Below, piece by piece: positions 61,501-64,000 of a DNA stretch of 64,000 nt. Position 1 is the stretch's first letter. Every line of letters starts with the position of its first letter. Both the position numbers and the translations under genes were made by a program. This stretch comes from Limnohabitans sp. 2KL-1 (lineage in GTDB: Bacteria; Pseudomonadota; Gammaproteobacteria; Burkholderiales; Burkholderiaceae_C). The notes beneath the pieces were generated by a model that saw only the letters and a program-made list of their open reading frames with translations, was not told where the DNA came from and ran no database searches. Where the stretch lies: the NCBI RefSeq assembly GCF_003063435.1, contig NZ_NESL01000003.1, forward strand, positions 1-64,000, read 5' to 3'.

Positions 61501-64000
61501 ACCCGGTGGAGGTCGTGACCCCGTTTGAGAGCAATCAGCCCCCCGAAGTCACCGTCACCGACAACCAATCGGCGGCCACCGTGCCCAACGGGGCGATCAC
61601 GACATTCACCTTGAGTTTCAACGAGGCGATCAGCGATGCCTCGCTCACCGCGGCTGATTTGTCGGTGATCAACGGATCGCTGGTGGCCAATTCGCTCACC
61701 AAAATCAACAGCAGCACCTGGACCGTGCAAGCGCAAGCACCCGCCACAGGTTCGGGCAGCATGGTGCTGACGCTGGCCAACGTGGGCTACACCGACTTGG
61801 CGGGTGCCGCGGGTGCAGGGGGCGCGGGTGTTCAGGCTTATGGCGATGTGGTGCCTGTCGCTGTCGGCGGCACGGCCGTTGCAGGACCTGTTATTGATGG
61901 TGCCTATGCCATGAACACAGCCCCAACGGGTTGGACGATTGTGGCCGCCAGCCCGGACATGAACGATTACAACAACAGCACTTGGGGTGGCCCGTCGGCT
62001 ATCGCCAACCTGAACGGTACGTCGCTCAACGGCAACAACTACGCCCTGTTGATGTCCATGACCGGTACAGCAGGCGAAGCCATTGGCACCACGCTGACGG
62101 GCTTGGTGGTGGGCAATACCTACAAATACGCGGTTCAGTGGCAGCAAGTGACACAGATTTTTGGCGCTGACACGTATTCGGGCGGACGCCTGAGTTTCAA
62201 GGTGGGCGCCACATCACAGGTTTTCACCAGCAGCGCATTGAGTGACACCTGGCAAACGGCCTACATCACCTTCACGGCGACAGCGACGAGCATGGCTGTG
62301 CAGTTGGGCATTGATGGTCTGAACGGCGTGTCGGGTACGGCTGTTGGGAATCCGGCCGGCGCCATTGTGGTGGACTCTTTGTCCTTGGCCCAGACGCAGG
62401 CCATTGCGGATGCCGGCACGGGCACGACAGGCGCAGACACCTTGATGGGCAGCGACGCCAACGACACCCTCACGGCCAATGGTGGGGCCGACAAGGTCTA
62501 CGCAGGTTTGGGCAACGACACCCTCATCATCAATGAGACCAATGTGGACGCCCTGAGTGCGGGCACCATGCTGTTGGACGGTGGCTTGGGGGTGAACCAC
62601 CTGCAATTGACCAACACCAGCAGCGCAGCCGCCGCCAACATCGACATGACCAGCGCGGCCATGTTGCGGCGCGTTCGCAACATCAGCAGCGTTGACTTGA
62701 CCGGCACCGCCAACAACACGCTGAAGCTGAACTACCAGGCTGCGGCCACTTTGGGCACCGCGGACAACAGCCTGACCACCGGCGCGGACGAGTCCAAACT
62801 GCTGATCGTCAGCGGCAACGCCAGCGATTCGCTGCAATTGGTCAACCTGAGCAGCTGGACCCAGGGCACCGCTCAAACAGCGGCCGCATTGACCACCGTT
62901 TACGGCAGCGAATACCGGTTCCTGACGGGTCACAGCTACAAGGCGTTCACCTTGGGTGGGGCCACTTTGTTCGTGGACACGACCTTGACGGTCAGCAATT
63001 TGGCCGCCTCCACAGCGGCCACCAGCAGCACGGCGACGGTGGACGCATTGTTTGGCCCCAGCTTCACCGATGTGAACAGCAGCACCAGCGTCAATGGCCA
63101 GTTCAAGGGCGTGGCCGTGACGTTTGCGGGCTCCAGCACCGATGTCGCCACCCTGGGCAAATACCAGATTTCAAGCGACGGTGGCGTAACGTGGACCGAT
63201 TTGGCTGCAGGCCTGACCGATGCAACCGCTGTTTATGTCGACAAAACGGCCATGATCCGCTTTGTGGATACCAGTGGCACTGAAATTCGCGACCCCCAGA
63301 CCTTGGTGGTGCGCCTGGTGGACAACTCGGGCCTGACCGGTTCCGGTGCTTTGCTGACCGGCAACACGGTCAACGTCAGCGTCAATGGCGGCGCAACGGC
63401 TTACAGCGGCAACACGGTCTCCTTGGTGCAAGCCTCATTGCCACCCGAAGACCCCGTTTTCAGCAGCGCATCCACCGCGTCCACGGCAGAGAACATGCCC
63501 ACGTCGACGGTGGTCTATGACGCGACCGCCAACTCTGATTTGGGCATGACCTACAGCTTTGTGTCGGGTGCCGATGCCAGCTTGTTCGTCATCAACAGCA
63601 GCACTGGCGAAGTCCGCTTCAACGCCTCGCCCAACTTCGAGAACAAGCTCGATGTGGGTCTGAACAACGTTTATGACTTCACCGTTCGCGCCACCAACAG
63701 CGCGGGCGTTTTTGCCGACAAAGCGGTGGCGTTGACGGTCACCAACGTCAACGAGTACCCGCTCAACAGCGTGCCCACCACCTTGTCAGCCACCGAGGAT
63801 GTGGCCAAACCCGTGACGGGCTTGAGTGTCAACGACGTGGATGGCAATCTGTCCACCGTCAAGCTGACGGTGCTCAATGGCACATTGGGCGTGAGCCTGA
63901 CGGGTGGCGCCACTCTCAGCGCAGGTGCCAGCAACAGCAGCACCTTGACCCTGAGCGGCACGCAGGCACAAATCAACACAGCCTTGGGCACCGTGACCTA
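58599..64000 (+). CDS. Third giant repetitive adhesin, partial (runs off the window)
   Basis: Open from the ATG at 58599 to the window end without a stop: at least 1,800 residues. Residues 1-310 are paralogous to the start of the second adhesin (ISGIASGFADG..., LTIQGKAPSLQPNDVLTLEV, DFGYDATGGYSMTGIKIAG). Then come a putative-Ig/dystroglycan-like domain (PAWLTFNAATRTFSGTPP), Ig-like domains and the unassigned domain also found in the second adhesin (about 635-840). A cadherin-like unit and an Ig-like unit follow, then a jelly-roll/galactose-binding-like segment (about 1096-1264), an RTX strip (GADTLMGSDANDTLTANGG, about 1276) with its following domain, and a genuine-looking cadherin domain (about 1616-1720). 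No signal peptide. Its C-terminus and any secretion signal are outside the window. Confidence 0.87.
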   Translation, partial: MTNPTTPAAQLSFFGYFEQNLRIGISGIASGFADGTEVNLLVLDTMGNSVSVSATIQGGSFEVTNIDSAGFTPGTLTITATAGDVTAQEPLTLAAFVPGDPIVIDQQPVLNALNQLTIQGKAPSLQPNDVLTLEVRDTVGAKVTTTAVVQADGSFSVQGLGTQGLKDGLLVIDVMALTDKGAISVVNAANVVLTNFTPEGADKALQASEDTPFVLTAADFGYDATGGYSMTGIKIAGLPAQGTLKLNGAALQLDQFVSLAQLNTGDLVFQAAANASGNNYANFKFKVMDSRVGNNEDLVPNTLTFNVVPVDDAPVVSNLIPDQIAAVNAPFSYTVPANTFTDLDSTLTYSATLGSGAALPAWLTFNAATRTFSGTPPNANDFNLKVVASDGTTSVSDVFAVAIAPVVTSLAVVSATGVTNTRLNAGDVATIEVNFIEAVTVTGTPQLTLNIGGTPVQANYVSGSGGTKLTFTYTVQAGENDPNGISIDANALTLNGGTIKDAQGNNAILSTPPVTDNTDFKVDTENLRTVSADGMDKNFSLADDTSDTWAVYSDGTTKGHNLYVTLAGTESLQLAQMRVDGGAWTSMTFSGNKAVYHFNTALTAGAHAFDFRTLDLAGNYSATTTQNVTVSNWSALPNVSTVTTAAVTVPDASTGQALLGDGTLQTFTVSKEAIGSYLNNGAANLFLQGGSTGDAGASTVTDHLKMTGDGAVLNLTDLLGGGYTVDKVQGFEFLDMRAAGKQAIVADAISLGSVSTSGWLSNANLLAGYYAMVVRGGTEDTLIINKGGDHDFTGFVAAGTSTNAGNFIADGITYDIYKNDTTKQYLLVQQGVQVSIWWPTAVGAPINIVPLSVTAYQDVTKAITDLSVEDINGNLSSVQLSVLNGTLSLSLSGTTVSAGALNTSSVTLTGTQAQLNAALATLAYKGNTSYSGTDTLTIVSTDSTGTPLSDTDTVNITVSNNNAAPVANPVEVVTPFESNQPPEVTVTDNQSAATVPNGAITTFTLSFNEAISDASLTAADLSVINGSLVANSLTKINSSTWTVQAQAPATGSGSMVLTLANVGYTDLAGAAGAGGAGVQAYGDVVPVAVGGTAVAGPVIDGAYAMNTAPTGWTIVAASPDMNDYNNSTWGGPSAIANLNGTSLNGNNYALLMSMTGTAGEAIGTTLTGLVVGNTYKYAVQWQQVTQIFGADTYSGGRLSFKVGATSQVFTSSALSDTWQTAYITFTATATSMAVQLGIDGLNGVSGTAVGNPAGAIVVDSLSLAQTQAIADAGTGTTGADTLMGSDANDTLTANGGADKVYAGLGNDTLIINETNVDALSAGTMLLDGGLGVNHLQLTNTSSAAAANIDMTSAAMLRRVRNISSVDLTGTANNTLKLNYQAAATLGTADNSLTTGADESKLLIVSGNASDSLQLVNLSSWTQGTAQTAAALTTVYGSEYRFLTGHSYKAFTLGGATLFVDTTLTVSNLAASTAATSSTATVDALFGPSFTDVNSSTSVNGQFKGVAVTFAGSSTDVATLGKYQISSDGGVTWTDLAAGLTDATAVYVDKTAMIRFVDTSGTEIRDPQTLVVRLVDNSGLTGSGALLTGNTVNVSVNGGATAYSGNTVSLVQASLPPEDPVFSSASTASTAENMPTSTVVYDATANSDLGMTYSFVSGADASLFVINSSTGEVRFNASPNFENKLDVGLNNVYDFTVRATNSAGVFADKAVALTVTNVNEYPLNSVPTTLSATEDVAKPVTGLSVNDVDGNLSTVKLTVLNGTLGVSLTGGATLSAGASNSSTLTLSGTQAQINTALGTVT

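Overview
The window is GC-rich chromosomal DNA that reads like a betaproteobacterium of the order Burkholderiales, most likely Comamonadaceae. Reasons: an orphan Bug-type (tripartite tricarboxylate transporter) solute-binding protein, a glnA-DUF4124-ntrB-ntrC cluster, a Glu/Gly-rich RhlE helicase tail, and overall protein style. This placement is inference from family content, not from a marker gene.

Left part (1-24.7 kb) is ordinary, densely packed chromosome. It holds a possible tail of a group II intron (1-125), rhlE (-), a Bug-type binding protein, a DnaQ-like exonuclease, ettA, a small REP-like repeat cluster, a small hypothetical gene, rsuA, an alpha/beta hydrolase, a YVTN-type beta-propeller protein overlapping a NodB-type deacetylase, a sterol desaturase-family membrane protein, an EI24-type membrane protein and a CinA-type molybdopterin-binding protein. 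The nitrogen-control cluster follows: glnA with a sigma-54 promoter and two NtrC-like sites, a small secreted DUF4124-like protein, ntrB and ntrC. On the minus strand come a 2Fe-2S ferredoxin, an L,D-transpeptidase coupled to a TPR protein, rluA, a 46-residue Lys-rich protein, a nitroreductase and rluE. A divergent SRAP-family gene closes this part.

Right part (24.7-64 kb) is a surface-adhesin island. After about 1 kb with no convincing gene and an AT-rich stretch come three giant genes on the plus strand: a 4,086-residue protein with a BapA-like N-terminus, Ig-like repeats and an RTX-like C-terminus; a roughly 6,670-residue protein split by one apparent frameshift at about 43,381; and a third, related to the second at its N-terminus, running off the window. 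The second carries five 408-bp repeats, a discoidin-like (F5/8C) segment, cadherin-like repeats, and four copies of a ~2.4-kb module. Each module has seven DxNGDG blades (an integrin-alpha-like propeller), an RTX-like strip and an unassigned ~180-residue domain; the first three also have an SbsA-type Ig domain. All lack an N-terminal Sec signal and look like type I secretion substrates, but no secretion genes lie in the window. Each adhesin gene is preceded by an AT-rich block; inverted repeats are seen in the last two blocks.

The strongest leads are the four-propeller adhesin architecture, the domain shared by the giant proteins, the frameshift in the 20-kb gene, recent internal duplications, and the SRAP homologue lacking its expected catalytic residues.
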